DNA of 64,000 nucleotides, taken from contig CAJTNY010000005.1 of the NCBI GenBank assembly GCA_910577875.1, positions 1-64,000 of the forward strand, read 5' to 3'. This DNA comes from an uncultured Christensenella sp. GTDB lineage: Bacteria > Bacillota > Clostridia > Christensenellales > Borkfalkiaceae. Shown in pieces: positions 16,278 to 24,371 of the stretch. Under the pieces are notes generated by a model that did no database searches, had not been told where the DNA came from, and was given only the letters and a program-made list of their open reading frames with translations. The translations under genes were made by a program, and so were the position numbers. The first letter of the stretch is position 1, and each line of letters opens with the position of its first letter.

Positions 16278-16925
16278 TTAAGCGGCCTCCTTCAACATAT
16301 TTTCACGCGCAAGTTTATTTGCCTTAACGCGTCTTGCTCTTTCGATTCCGTCGACGATATAAACGAATACCGCAATACAGAGTCCGTAAACGAGGAACGC
16401 GCCGGCGGGAGTTGCAAGCATACCGATTTTGAAGTCCATAATCTGCAAACCGAACAAAGAACCTTTGCCGAAGAATTCGCAGATGATGCCCATAACTGTA
16501 AGAGAAACTGTAAAACCTAAACCGTTTGCGATTCCGTCAACCGCAGCTTCCGCAACGGTGTGTTTGTTTGCAAATGCTTCCGCTCTGCCTAATATAATGC
16601 AGTTTACAACTATTAATGCTAAGAAACCGCCGAGACTGTCGTAAAGGTCGGGTACGAACTTTTCAAGGAACATTCTTGCAAAAGTTACAAGTGTTGCGAT
16701 AACCACTATGTAACAGGGGATACGCACTTCGTTGGGTATAACTTTTCTGAGCGCGGATATTATGACATTGCTCAAAAGCAGAACGGCAAGAACGGTAAGC
16801 CCCATACCCATTGCCGAGAACGCAGACGAAATAAGTCCGAGAGTGGGGCAGGTGCCTAGAACTAAAATGAACGTGGGGTTCTGGAAAATAAGTCCGTCTA
16901 AAGTAATTTTCTTGTACTTATTCAT
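16278..16925 (-). CDS. rnfE: Electron transport complex subunit RnfE
   Basis: The 215-residue integral membrane partner of RnfA opens with the usual soluble stretch NPTFILVLGTCPTLG and carries the VNCIILGRAEAFA motif, again with conserved Cys in both halves. The start codon overlaps the end of rnfG by 8 bases (translational coupling). Confidence 0.95.
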   Translation of the reverse strand: MNKYKKITLDGLIFQNPTFILVLGTCPTLGLISSAFSAMGMGLTVLAVLLLSNVIISALRKVIPNEVRIPCYIVVIATLVTFARMFLEKFVPDLYDSLGGFLALIVVNCIILGRAEAFANKHTVAEAAVDGIANGLGFTVSLTVMGIICEFFGKGSLFGLQIMDFKIGMLATPAGAFLVYGLCIAVFVYIVDGIERARRVKANKLARENMLKEAA

Positions 16926-18057
16926 TTTCTTCGCCTCCTTCGTCTGTGTCTCCTTCTTCAGGCATATCGCCGAGGTTGGCTATATTTGCCTCGATGTATC
17001 TCATTGCGCCGTTAACCGCGTTATTGATAGCCGCGGAAGACATCGTTGCGCCTGAGGTGATAAAGTTCATATCTTCGCCTTCGTTATAGTCGGCTCCTGG
17101 ATACTTGTCGAGGTGTGTGATGTTTCCGATATACGACTGTCCGAAGTTGGCGGTAATGGTTACTTTGTAGATACGCGAAATAGCTCCGTTTTCTACTGCG
17201 AACGCAGTAAGACAGGTTACCGTTCCGCTTCCGTCGGGGTATCCTCCGACGCCCGTCGAAGATACAACGTAGTGCAGTACGTCTTTTCCACCGTCGTTGA
17301 ATCTTACCTTGTAAAGACTTTCAACGGTAGCTTTTCCCGAGGTTACGGGAGTTTCTATAAATCCCTTAACGGTTTCATCGGTTTCTTCTATGAGTTTTTC
17401 TTCGCCTTTTTCATTGACTCCGAAAACCGAAACTTTCGTGTCGCCGTAAATGTTAGCTATGTTTTCAAGAAGTTTCTTCGCTTCCGAAACGACGTTTCCA
17501 CACTTGACGTTTGCGAATTCGAGAGCTGTGTTGACCGCGTTGCAAATCGCGTTCTTTGTACTCGTTACGGTTGCGCCCGTAATTAGAGCGGGAGTGTATA
17601 CGATTCCGTCCTCGTATAATTCCGAAAACTGGGATAGCGCTTTATCGCCTACTCTGTCTATATAGGACTGGGCTTTGTTCGAATCGATTATAACTTTGTC
17701 GATGCCTTTGACTGCACCGCCGTTTACGACTACTACAACCCAGCAGGTAACGGTACCGTTGTCGAATCCGCCGTAACCTGTCGATTTAATAAGGAAGTTA
17801 CCGTCGTCTTTAACTTTGTAAGCTTCTTCAATGGAACCGTTCGGCGAAGTTTCGTTGAAACTTTTAATATCGCTTATCGTTTCGGTCTTAACCGCTTTTC
17901 CGTAAATCTTGTTTATCGCGCGGTTGAATTTTTCTTCGGGAGTGACTGCCAGCAGGCTGTTCATAATAGTAAGGAAAATACCGCTAACGAGAAGAACGCA
18001 CAAAAGTGCGATAATGCATTTAAAAGTAGTGCTTTTGAAAAAACTTTTACCGTTCAT
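16918..18057 (-). CDS. rnfG: RnfG with two tandem FMN-binding domains
   Basis: RnfG is an extracytoplasmic subunit with one N-terminal helix (about 12-35) and a covalently bound FMN. Here it is 379 residues, against about 190-210 in the usual form, because the FMN_bind domain occurs twice. Copy 1 spans about 79-180 and ends TGATVT (T163 predicted flavin site); copy 2 spans about 249-352 and ends SGATMS (T338). The halves match along their length: STGYGGFDNGTVTCW with STGVGGYPDGSGTVTC, then KAQSYIDRV with FGQSYIGNI, and NAICNAVNTAL with AAINNAVNGAM. Both keep the acceptor Thr. The tail is acidic. AAGGAGGG precedes the ATG. Confidence 0.92.
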   Translation of the reverse strand: MNGKSFFKSTTFKCIIALLCVLLVSGIFLTIMNSLLAVTPEEKFNRAINKIYGKAVKTETISDIKSFNETSPNGSIEEAYKVKDDGNFLIKSTGYGGFDNGTVTCWVVVVVNGGAVKGIDKVIIDSNKAQSYIDRVGDKALSQFSELYEDGIVYTPALITGATVTSTKNAICNAVNTALEFANVKCGNVVSEAKKLLENIANIYGDTKVSVFGVNEKGEEKLIEETDETVKGFIETPVTSGKATVESLYKVRFNDGGKDVLHYVVSSTGVGGYPDGSGTVTCLTAFAVENGAISRIYKVTITANFGQSYIGNITHLDKYPGADYNEGEDMNFITSGATMSSAAINNAVNGAMRYIEANIANLGDMPEEGDTDEGGEENE

Positions 18058-19122
18058 TTATTTGCCCTCCTTACCGGTTTCTTTTTTATAGCCGAAAGGT
18101 TTTCTTCTGACGTATTTATCAATCAAAGGCACGAAAAGGTTCATAAGTATAATAACGAAAGAAGTTACTTCGATTTTCGTCAAATATCTGAGTATGGCTA
18201 CGAGAAGAGCAGCGATTACGTAATAAACTATTTGTCCGAACACTCCTTTGGGGGAAGTGACGTAATCGGTGAACATAAATACCGCGCCGAACAGCACGCC
18301 GCCCGAGAAGACGTGGGGAAGGAAGAGTTCCAAGTCGTATATGTACGCGCCTTGGTTGGCGTAATCGAAGCCCGAAAGAAATACGGCTGTAAATCCGAAA
18401 ACTGCTATAAACAGGAGAGGTTGCCACCATTTGATTACATTCCTTATCGCAAGATAAACGAAACCGACTAAAATTGCGACTTTGCAGGTTTCTCCGATAC
18501 AGCCGGCAACGCCCGTACCCAAGAACAGGTCTATAACGGGAAGCTTGGTAATGGGGTTACCCTCGCTCGGAAGCAGCCAGGAAAGGTTCGTGGGACCCGT
18601 GAAAACGCCTGCTTCGAAGTTGAGCGCGCCGAAGAGCGGTGCCGAGTAGGTCGTTATAGCAAAGCTTAAAAACATAAACACGCGTCCTGCCGCGGCGGGG
18701 TTTACGAGGTTTTTGCCCGTTCCGCCGAATAGCATTTTTACTAGCGCAATCGAGAATACTCCGCCGATTAAAACTTCGTATAAAACTTCATACCATTTAT
18801 CGGTAACCGGGAGAATTAGCGCGAGAATAAGACCTGTGACCACCGAAGTAAAGTCAAACTGTTTAAGCCATCTTACGCAAACCGACTTTGCGTTCGCGCA
18901 CTTGCTCGAAAAGCCTTTATTGGCTATGAAAAAGTATACGAACTCGGTTGCAACGCACGCGAATACCGACATGAGTATTATGAGCAGAGCCTGCCAGCCG
19001 AAAAAGACGCATCCTGCAATTACGCTCGGTAAGAGTGCGATAGCGACGTCAATCATAATACCGCGCGTCGTGCGTTTCGATTTTACGTGGGGAGGCGTGG
19101 AAATTACTACTGAATTGTCCAT
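18058..19122 (-). CDS. rnfD: Electron transport complex subunit RnfD
   Basis: The 354-residue NqrB/RnfD-type membrane subunit has about nine or ten helices. Typical segments: KNLVNPAAAGRVFM and the LFLGTGVAGCIGETCK loop, followed by the DYVTSPKGVFGQI stretch. Between the two, where the family normally has [S/T]GAT for covalent FMN, I read FTGPTN with TGPT at 175-178. That would remove the second covalent flavin, though the alignment is by eye. It lies 2 bases after rnfC and directly abuts rnfG. Confidence 0.93.
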   Translation of the reverse strand: MDNSVVISTPPHVKSKRTTRGIMIDVAIALLPSVIAGCVFFGWQALLIILMSVFACVATEFVYFFIANKGFSSKCANAKSVCVRWLKQFDFTSVVTGLILALILPVTDKWYEVLYEVLIGGVFSIALVKMLFGGTGKNLVNPAAAGRVFMFLSFAITTYSAPLFGALNFEAGVFTGPTNLSWLLPSEGNPITKLPVIDLFLGTGVAGCIGETCKVAILVGFVYLAIRNVIKWWQPLLFIAVFGFTAVFLSGFDYANQGAYIYDLELFLPHVFSGGVLFGAVFMFTDYVTSPKGVFGQIVYYVIAALLVAILRYLTKIEVTSFVIILMNLFVPLIDKYVRRKPFGYKKETGKEGK

Positions 19123-19124
19123 AT

Positions 19125-20429
19125 TTATCTCTCCTGTTTCTTATTGCGAAGGGCAGCCTTCGTCTTTCTTATAGCTTGAATTAACGGACGTTTGGCGGGG
19201 CATATGAATTCGCACGCGCCGCACTCTATGCAAGCCGCGGTTTGACCGTATTTCGCCGCCGCGTCAAAGTCGCCTGCCGCCGCGTAAAAAGCGGTGTCCA
19301 TAGGCATAAGGTGCATAGGACAGACGTCGGCGCATTTGCCGCAGTTAAGACAGGGAGTGGGCTCGTCGGCTGCCGCTTCTTTCTCTGTAAGCAAAAGCAC
19401 GCCCGATGTAGTCTTATGCGTATAGGTATCGTAATTTGCAAGAGCCGTACCCGTCATAGGACCGCCCTGTATGACCTTTTTGGGCGTCGAGATTTCTCCG
19501 CCGCAATAATCTATAATTGCCTGAACGGGAGTGCCGACCTTGACCCAAAGGTTTTTGGGTTGTTTGACGGCTTTTCCGGAAACTGTCAGAACTCTCTCGA
19601 TAAGAGGCTTGCCGAGTTCGACTGCTTCGCAAACCGCAAAGCATGTAGCCACGTTTTGAACGACGACGCCCGAATCCGCGGGGAGCTTTCCTATCCCGAC
19701 TTTTCTGCCGGTAGTGACGTATATGAGCTGTTTTTCACCGCCCATAGGATATTGCTTTTTAAGAATAACGGGCAGAATATCGTCGAATTTTTCAAACTCT
19801 TTTATACAGTCGGGTTTGTTCGCCTCTATGCCGATTATAATCTTTTCAACGCCCAAAGCTTTTGCAAGATATCTTGCTCCGCGTGCGATTTCGTCCGCTC
19901 TTTCAAGCATCAGACGATGGTCGCAGGTAAGATAGGGTTCACACTCGGCTCCGTTGATAACGAGCGTATCGACTTTCGTCTTAGGAGAAACTTTAACGGC
20001 GGTGGGGAACCCCGCTCCGCCGAGTCCGACGATGCCGGCGTCTTTTATTCTTGCCTTAATCTCGTCCGCCGAAGTGTCGGTGAGAGGGGGAAGATAACTC
20101 GTTTCGTTTTTGCCGTCGGGTTTAATGAAAATATACTTTTCATCCGTTCCGTTTGCGCCCGTTTCGTCCTTAATTTCAATTACCGTTCCGCTTACGCTTG
20201 CGAAAACATCGGAAGATATAGGACCGTCCGCTCTTGCAATTAATTCGCCCTGTTTAACTTCCCTGCCTGCTTCGACAACGGGAACGGCAGGTCTGCCGAG
20301 CGATTGTGAGGTTGAAATTGCAAGAATTTCGGGTTCGGGCAATACTTCAAGGGCGGCATCTTTTGCGATATTTTTCATATCGTGCGGATGTATCCCGCCG
20401 AAGTAGTATTTTCCTTTTACTGCTTTCAA
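19125..20429 (-). CDS. rnfC: Electron transport complex subunit RnfC
   Basis: The 434-residue peripheral subunit carries the NAD(H) site. Visible are a barrel-sandwich N-terminal region, the glycine-rich GLGGAGFPTAVK motif near 136-147 like that of NuoF, VINGAECEPYLTCDH, and two C-terminal ferredoxin motifs (CLNCGKCADVC and CIECGACEFIC). It starts with TTG, supported by AAGGAG 9 bases upstream and the absence of a closer ATG. First rnf gene, 64 bases after the Gx transporter gene; a small hairpin (20471-20486) lies between them. Confidence 0.94.
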   Translation of the reverse strand: MKAVKGKYYFGGIHPHDMKNIAKDAALEVLPEPEILAISTSQSLGRPAVPVVEAGREVKQGELIARADGPISSDVFASVSGTVIEIKDETGANGTDEKYIFIKPDGKNETSYLPPLTDTSADEIKARIKDAGIVGLGGAGFPTAVKVSPKTKVDTLVINGAECEPYLTCDHRLMLERADEIARGARYLAKALGVEKIIIGIEANKPDCIKEFEKFDDILPVILKKQYPMGGEKQLIYVTTGRKVGIGKLPADSGVVVQNVATCFAVCEAVELGKPLIERVLTVSGKAVKQPKNLWVKVGTPVQAIIDYCGGEISTPKKVIQGGPMTGTALANYDTYTHKTTSGVLLLTEKEAAADEPTPCLNCGKCADVCPMHLMPMDTAFYAAAGDFDAAAKYGQTAACIECGACEFICPAKRPLIQAIRKTKAALRNKKQER

Positions 20430-20470
20430 CTTTTTTCACTCCTTAAAAATTTTTACTCTTTTATATTTCG

Positions 20471-20486
20471 CTTCCCGGAAGGGAAG
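20471..20486 (-). other. Intercistronic hairpin before rnfC
   Basis: CTTCCC and GGGAAG pair around a 4-base loop, with no T-run. It may stabilise or process the operon mRNA between the transporter and rnf genes. Confidence 0.4.
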
Positions 20487-20493
20487 AAGAAAA

Positions 20494-21039
20494 CTATTTG
20501 TTGTTTTTGCGGCTGTATAAAGCTTTTTCGAAAATGCTTGCGGGAATTTTCTTAAAGACAAGCATAATCGCGCCTCCGACTATCGCGCCGGATACAATGC
20601 CGAGCATAACGTAATACGGTATGTTTACGAACATATTTGCGGTATTGGTCACGAGAGCGAATACGCAAATCTGCGTGATATTGTGAGCCGCGGCAGCCGT
20701 AATACTTACAGCCATAACCGAAATCCGCGGATACAGCGTGTATAAAAGCACAGATGAAACCGCCATTGAAACTACTCCGCCGGTAAAACTGTACATAACA
20801 GCGGAGAGGTTTCCCGCGAACACCGCGCCGAGCCCCGTTCTGATTGCCACTATGGCAAACGCTTCCGCAGGGGAAAACATTATAAGCGCGGCGAACGAGA
20901 ATATGTTTGCAAGCCCCATTCTCGCGCCGGGAAAAAACAGCGGCGGGAATTGATTTTCTATTATGAAAGTTATTAAGCTGAGCGCGGTTAAGATTGCCAG
21001 CGTAGCTATTTTCTTGGCAGCGTATTTGCCGTTTTTCAT
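20494..21039 (-). CDS. Gx transporter family protein (heptaprenyl diphosphate synthase component I-like)
   Basis: The 181-residue membrane protein has about five helices and resembles the Gx/Hpre_diP_synt_I family, related to small-molecule S-components. It starts AAKKIATLAILTALSL and has the typical PGARMGLANIFSF and RTGLGAVFAGN segments. Relatives occur repeatedly next to Rnf, NusG-domain-II, ApbE and EetB-like genes in Firmicutes. I infer a transport role in quinone or flavin precursor supply, but the substrate is unproven. It is the first gene of the rnf operon, and its promoter puts the mRNA start at the ATG. Confidence 0.8.
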   Translation of the reverse strand: MKNGKYAAKKIATLAILTALSLITFIIENQFPPLFFPGARMGLANIFSFAALIMFSPAEAFAIVAIRTGLGAVFAGNLSAVMYSFTGGVVSMAVSSVLLYTLYPRISVMAVSITAAAAHNITQICVFALVTNTANMFVNIPYYVMLGIVSGAIVGGAIMLVFKKIPASIFEKALYSRKNNK

Positions 21040-21047
21040 ACTTTTCC

Positions 21048-21076
21048 ATTATACACTATTAATAATAAATAGTAAA
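21048..21076 (-). promoter_or_regulatory. Promoter of the Gx-rnf operon (nearly leaderless)
   Basis: On the minus strand TTTACT (21076-21071), 17 bp, TATAAT (21053-21048), then 8 bases to the ATG at 21039. Confidence 0.72.
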
Positions 21077-21115
21077 ATATTTATCGAATAATTTTTAAAT
21101 TTTTTTTTGCCTGCC

Positions 21116-21144
21116 TTGACAATTTTTAACTTAAATAATATAAT
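21116..21144 (+). promoter_or_regulatory. Perfect consensus promoter of the M18 aminopeptidase gene
   Basis: TTGACA (21116-21121), exactly 17 bp and TATAAT (21139-21144). AAAAGGAG follows before the ATG. Confidence 0.92.
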
Positions 21145-21173
21145 AATTAGCGAAATCATAAAAGGAGAAAATT

Positions 21174-22541
21174 ATGGAACTTAAATACACGCGTAAAAAC
21201 GTTTACAAAGAAGCCGACGGTAAAGAACTGGAAAGCATTTACGAGTTCTCGGAAGGTTACAAAAAATTTCTTGACAGCTCGAAGACCGAGCGCGGAGCGT
21301 CTGAGACGGCACGCAAATTGGCCGAAGAAAACGGTTTTAAACCTTTCAGTTTTTCCGAAAAACTCAAACACGGCGATAAACGTTATTTCGTCAACAGAGG
21401 TAAAAACATTTTCCTTATAAAAGTCGGTAAAGAGGACGTCGAAAAGGACGGTATAAGAATTATGGTCGCTCACGTCGATTCGCCCAGACTCGATTTGAAA
21501 CCTAATCCTATGTATGAGGAAGCTGGGCTTTGCTACCTTAAAACGCACTACTACGGCGGTATAAAAAAATATCAATGGACGGCTATGCCTCTCGCGCTTC
21601 ACGGCGTTGTAATGCTCCGCGGCGGAGAGAAAAAAGAAATTTGTGTCGGTGAAGACGAGAATGACCCTGTATTCTATATTACCGACCTGCTTCCCCATCT
21701 TGCAGCCGAACAGAGCGCAAAGACTATGAGCAAAGCTATCGATGGTGAAAATCTCAATGCGGTCATAGGCGGACTTCCCGAAGTCGGCGATGAAGATGAA
21801 AAGGAATGCGTCAAATCGGCGGTATTAAAACTTTTAAACAAGAAATACGGAATAACCGAAGTCGACTTCCAGTGTTCCGAACTTTGTTTTGTTCCTGCTG
21901 GAAAGGCTCGTGACGTGGGCTTCGACGGCGCATTGATTGCTTCGTACGGACACGACGACAAAGTATGCGCGTATCCTGAAATGAAAGCAATTTTCGACTG
22001 CGATTCGCCTCATACCGTTCTTGCGGTGTTTGCGGATAAGGAAGAAGTGGGAAGCGACGGAACCACGGGTATGCAGAGTAAAGTAATATCTGACGTAATC
22101 GAAACAATAGCTAATTCTTTTGGTGCAAACCCTATCGAGGTCAGATACAATTCAAAATGTATTTCAGCGGACGTTACCGCGGGATACGACCCGACTTACA
22201 GTTCGGCTTTCGAAAAGCGCAATTCGACATATATTTCCTGCGGCGCGGCTGTTTCCAAATACACGGGAGCGCGCGGCAAGTCCTCTACGAACGACGCGCC
22301 CGCCGAATTTATGGGATTTATCCGCGATATATTCGACGATAACGGAGTAATCTGGCAGACGGGCGAACTCGGCGCGATAGACATCGGCGGAGGCGGTACC
22401 GTCGCGAAATATATAGGTAACCTCGGAATAGACACCGTGGACGTGGGAGTTCCCGTGCTTTCTATGCACGCGCCTTACGAGCTTATATCCAAAGCCGACG
22501 TTTATATGCTTTATAAAGCCTGCCTTGCGTTCTGTAAATAA
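21174..22541 (+). CDS. M18 family zinc aminopeptidase
   Basis: The 455-residue cytoplasmic enzyme removes N-terminal amino acids, typically acidic ones, from peptides. Metal-site features of M18/MH clan peptidases are present: AHVDSPRLDLKP (H100), GHDDKVC (D261/D262), DKEEVGSDG (E290, E291), and SMHAPYE with the last His near 431. Length is normal. The consensus promoter suggests strong constitutive expression. The gene is monocistronic; its own terminator appears to have been split (see 22551-22923). Confidence 0.93.
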   Translation: MELKYTRKNVYKEADGKELESIYEFSEGYKKFLDSSKTERGASETARKLAEENGFKPFSFSEKLKHGDKRYFVNRGKNIFLIKVGKEDVEKDGIRIMVAHVDSPRLDLKPNPMYEEAGLCYLKTHYYGGIKKYQWTAMPLALHGVVMLRGGEKKEICVGEDENDPVFYITDLLPHLAAEQSAKTMSKAIDGENLNAVIGGLPEVGDEDEKECVKSAVLKLLNKKYGITEVDFQCSELCFVPAGKARDVGFDGALIASYGHDDKVCAYPEMKAIFDCDSPHTVLAVFADKEEVGSDGTTGMQSKVISDVIETIANSFGANPIEVRYNSKCISADVTAGYDPTYSSAFEKRNSTYISCGAAVSKYTGARGKSSTNDAPAEFMGFIRDIFDDNGVIWQTGELGAIDIGGGGTVAKYIGNLGIDTVDVGVPVLSMHAPYELISKADVYMLYKACLAFCK

Positions 22542-22630
22542 AATAATAATAAAAGCCGTGCGGTAAAACGCACTTCCCATAGAGAATTAAAAAACCAAAT
22601 TATTAAGAGTTATACTTTCAAGCAAGGACA

Positions 22631-22664
22631 AAAGCTCTCGAACAATATGTTCGAGAGCTTTTTA
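22631..22664 (+). terminator. Hairpin terminator inside the insertion
   Basis: AAAGCTCTCGAACA and TGTTCGAGAGCTTT pair around ATA, followed by TT. It may now terminate the M18 transcript in place of the split one. Confidence 0.75.
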
Positions 22665-22685
22665 CCACAAACTATTTAGAAGGAT

Positions 22686-22839
22686 AAATTGAAATTTAGC
22701 GGCGTGTCGCCGCGGCCGCGTATCTTTATTGCCGAACCGCTTGATTGACTTCACTGCACGTCAAATTGAAATTTAGCGGCGTGTCGCCGCGGCCGCGTAT
22801 CTTTATTGCCGAACAGCTTGACTGACTTCACTGCACGTC
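22686..22839. repeat. Two tandem copies of a 77-bp repeat
   Basis: Copies at 22686-22762 and 22763-22839 differ at only two positions I can see, and the third copy breaks off after AAATT. Each contains the inverted repeat GCGGCG-TGT-CGCCGC running into the palindrome CGCGGCCGCG, much more GC-rich than its surroundings, like a REP-type or other structured intergenic repeat. Confidence 0.85.
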
Positions 22840-22930
22840 AAATTACTGTTTATCGTACAATCATTATATCACGAAAAATGAAAGAACGCAACTGAGGGAA
22901 TTACTGTAAAGCGCACGGCTTTTTAAATCG

Positions 22931-24256
22931 TTAACCTATTTTTGGAATGAAACTGTAAACGTTTTTGGTTCGTTTTCGCACAAAAGATTTGTACTTGTTA
23001 CAAGCAGATTCGAAGAGGACGTAAATTCTGTTGCTTGCGTCGTTGTTGCTGGTGGTGGGCGTCGGGACGCAAAGTCCTTCCGACATAGACGGAATAGAGT
23101 AATCATTTACGAACATTTCTTCGTCCGCTTTATCGACGTAATAAACGTATAAGGACGAGTCCGTATAATCCAAAGTTTGGTCGCCGAACGTTTTTTTGAC
23201 GCCTTTGTAAACGAAACTTTCGCCGGATACGTCCGTATATTTTCTGCTGGAAGTCATCAGCTTTTTATTGTCGAAACAAAGAAGATGTGAATTGGAGAGC
23301 CCGTAACTTTCGGAGAGAACGAGAATACCGTCGGAACTGCTGTAACTCTTTTTGCCGGAGAACGCAACACCCTGTACTTTTTCGGGCAGAGAGAAAATTT
23401 TCTGTATCCTAGGTACTCTGTCGCTTTCCGCAAGTCCGTCAGCAGCGTTTATCATATAAAGACCGTACTTATTTTCGGTGCTCGAAGTTACGTTATATTC
23501 GTACATAAACGCCGTATTTTTGTAACCGCCCGGTGTAGTGAGTTTATGTTTGTCGTCTGTCTTGTAATTGCCGTCGCGGTAGAATTCCCCGACGTAAAGC
23601 CTGTCGGAAGAAACGCCCGAGGACGAGGGGTCGTCGTAATAGTAGCAGAACGAAGCGTTACAGTTTGCCTCAAAAGAAGCGGTGAACTGAATTGTTTTAT
23701 TTTCCGCTGCATCGGCTTTTCTGCCGGCTTTTTCCACGATTTCCTGTGCGATGGTCTTTTTCTGGGATATGAATTCGGGGCTTGCTTTCGCGCAGTAAAC
23801 CATACTTTCGCCCGTTACCCATAACGTATAATAATTAGCCGTAGTGGAAGAAACCGCACTTCGCGTATTGTTGATAGCGATTCCGCCGCAATGTCCGTAA
23901 AAATCTTTGCCGTCCTCGGTTTTCATGGTTACATACCCTACATAACCCGTTTCCGCGCCGGTAACGTAAATGCGCGAAGGTGAACCGTCGGACATATACG
24001 CGCTTATAAAGTAATATTGCTGTATTTTGGCTTCCGTCTTATCGACTTCTTCGTTATATACGTAATATTCCGCAGGACATGTGCCCATACCTTGGGGTAC
24101 GGCTCCGTCATCGAGACCGGGGATTTCGAATTCTTCTCTGAAAGATTCAAAATCTTTATAGTTGCCGCCCACGAACCAAATCATAAGGAATATCGCAAAG
24201 AATACGATAACGGACCCTATTGCCGTAAGTGATATGAATAATTTCTTATGCTTCAT
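22931..24256 (-). CDS. Membrane-anchored surface protein of unknown function
   Basis: The 441-residue product has one N-terminal membrane helix (about 7-30) and a long extracytoplasmic part rich in Tyr, Ser and Asp. Repeated blade-like stretches (ISAYMSDGSPSRIYVTG, GHCGGIAINN, GVAFSGKKSYSSSDGILVLSESY) suggest a beta-propeller, which I cannot confirm. I recognise no catalytic motif. The longest frame starts at 24292, but the ATG at 24256 follows GAGGA and precedes a normal signal anchor. A possible promoter TTGCTT-17-TACAAT lies about 80 bases upstream. It ends against the split terminator. Confidence 0.65.
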   Translation of the reverse strand: MKHKKLFISLTAIGSVIVFFAIFLMIWFVGGNYKDFESFREEFEIPGLDDGAVPQGMGTCPAEYYVYNEEVDKTEAKIQQYYFISAYMSDGSPSRIYVTGAETGYVGYVTMKTEDGKDFYGHCGGIAINNTRSAVSSTTANYYTLWVTGESMVYCAKASPEFISQKKTIAQEIVEKAGRKADAAENKTIQFTASFEANCNASFCYYYDDPSSSGVSSDRLYVGEFYRDGNYKTDDKHKLTTPGGYKNTAFMYEYNVTSSTENKYGLYMINAADGLAESDRVPRIQKIFSLPEKVQGVAFSGKKSYSSSDGILVLSESYGLSNSHLLCFDNKKLMTSSRKYTDVSGESFVYKGVKKTFGDQTLDYTDSSLYVYYVDKADEEMFVNDYSIPSMSEGLCVPTPTTSNNDASNRIYVLFESACNKYKSFVRKRTKNVYSFIPKIG

Positions 24257-24343
24257 AATTTTAATCCTCGAAGAGTCGTGTGAACCGCGCAATTTAACGC
24301 GGTATTATTTAATATTGTACCAAGCCGAACAAAAAAAAGCAAA

Positions 24344-24371
24344 TAAAAACCGTCCCTTCGGACGGTTTTTT
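24344..24371 (-). terminator. Terminator of the small membrane-protein operon
   Basis: On the minus strand CCGTCC and GGACGG pair around a 4-base loop, followed by GTTTTTATTT. The stem overlaps the stop codon of the 24370 gene; a T-run on the other side makes it usable in both directions. Confidence 0.8.

Larger units (their letters stand above)
22574..22905. mobile_element. Candidate non-coding insertion element, 332 bp
   Basis: This segment sits between the two copies of the 11-bp repeat described for the split terminator. It has no ORF of useful size. It contains its own long hairpin (22631-22662) and two copies of a 77-bp repeat. Its ends carry only a weak match (TTCCC at the left end, GGGAA five bases in from the right end), so the type of element cannot be named. 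Confidence 0.4.
22551..22923. other. Terminator split in two by a 332-bp insertion
   Basis: AAAAGCCGTGCG (22551-22562) and CGCACGGCTTTT (22912-22923) are perfect 12-base complements 349 bases apart, the two arms of a typical bidirectional terminator for the flanking convergent genes. The loop side is duplicated: GTAAAACGCAC at 22563-22573 and GTAAAGCGCAC at 22906-22916, an 11-bp near-direct repeat like a target-site duplication. The intervening 22574-22905 carries no gene. Confidence 0.6.

Noticed and set aside
19242..20243. Plus-strand ORF of 333 aa opposite rnfC
   Set aside because: Long but antisense to rnfC; the protein is Arg/Cys/Phe-rich without recognisable domains, and rnfC has clear motifs.
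22686..22839. Possible CRISPR array
   Set aside because: Only two contiguous 77-bp units with no spacers between them, and no cas genes anywhere in the window.
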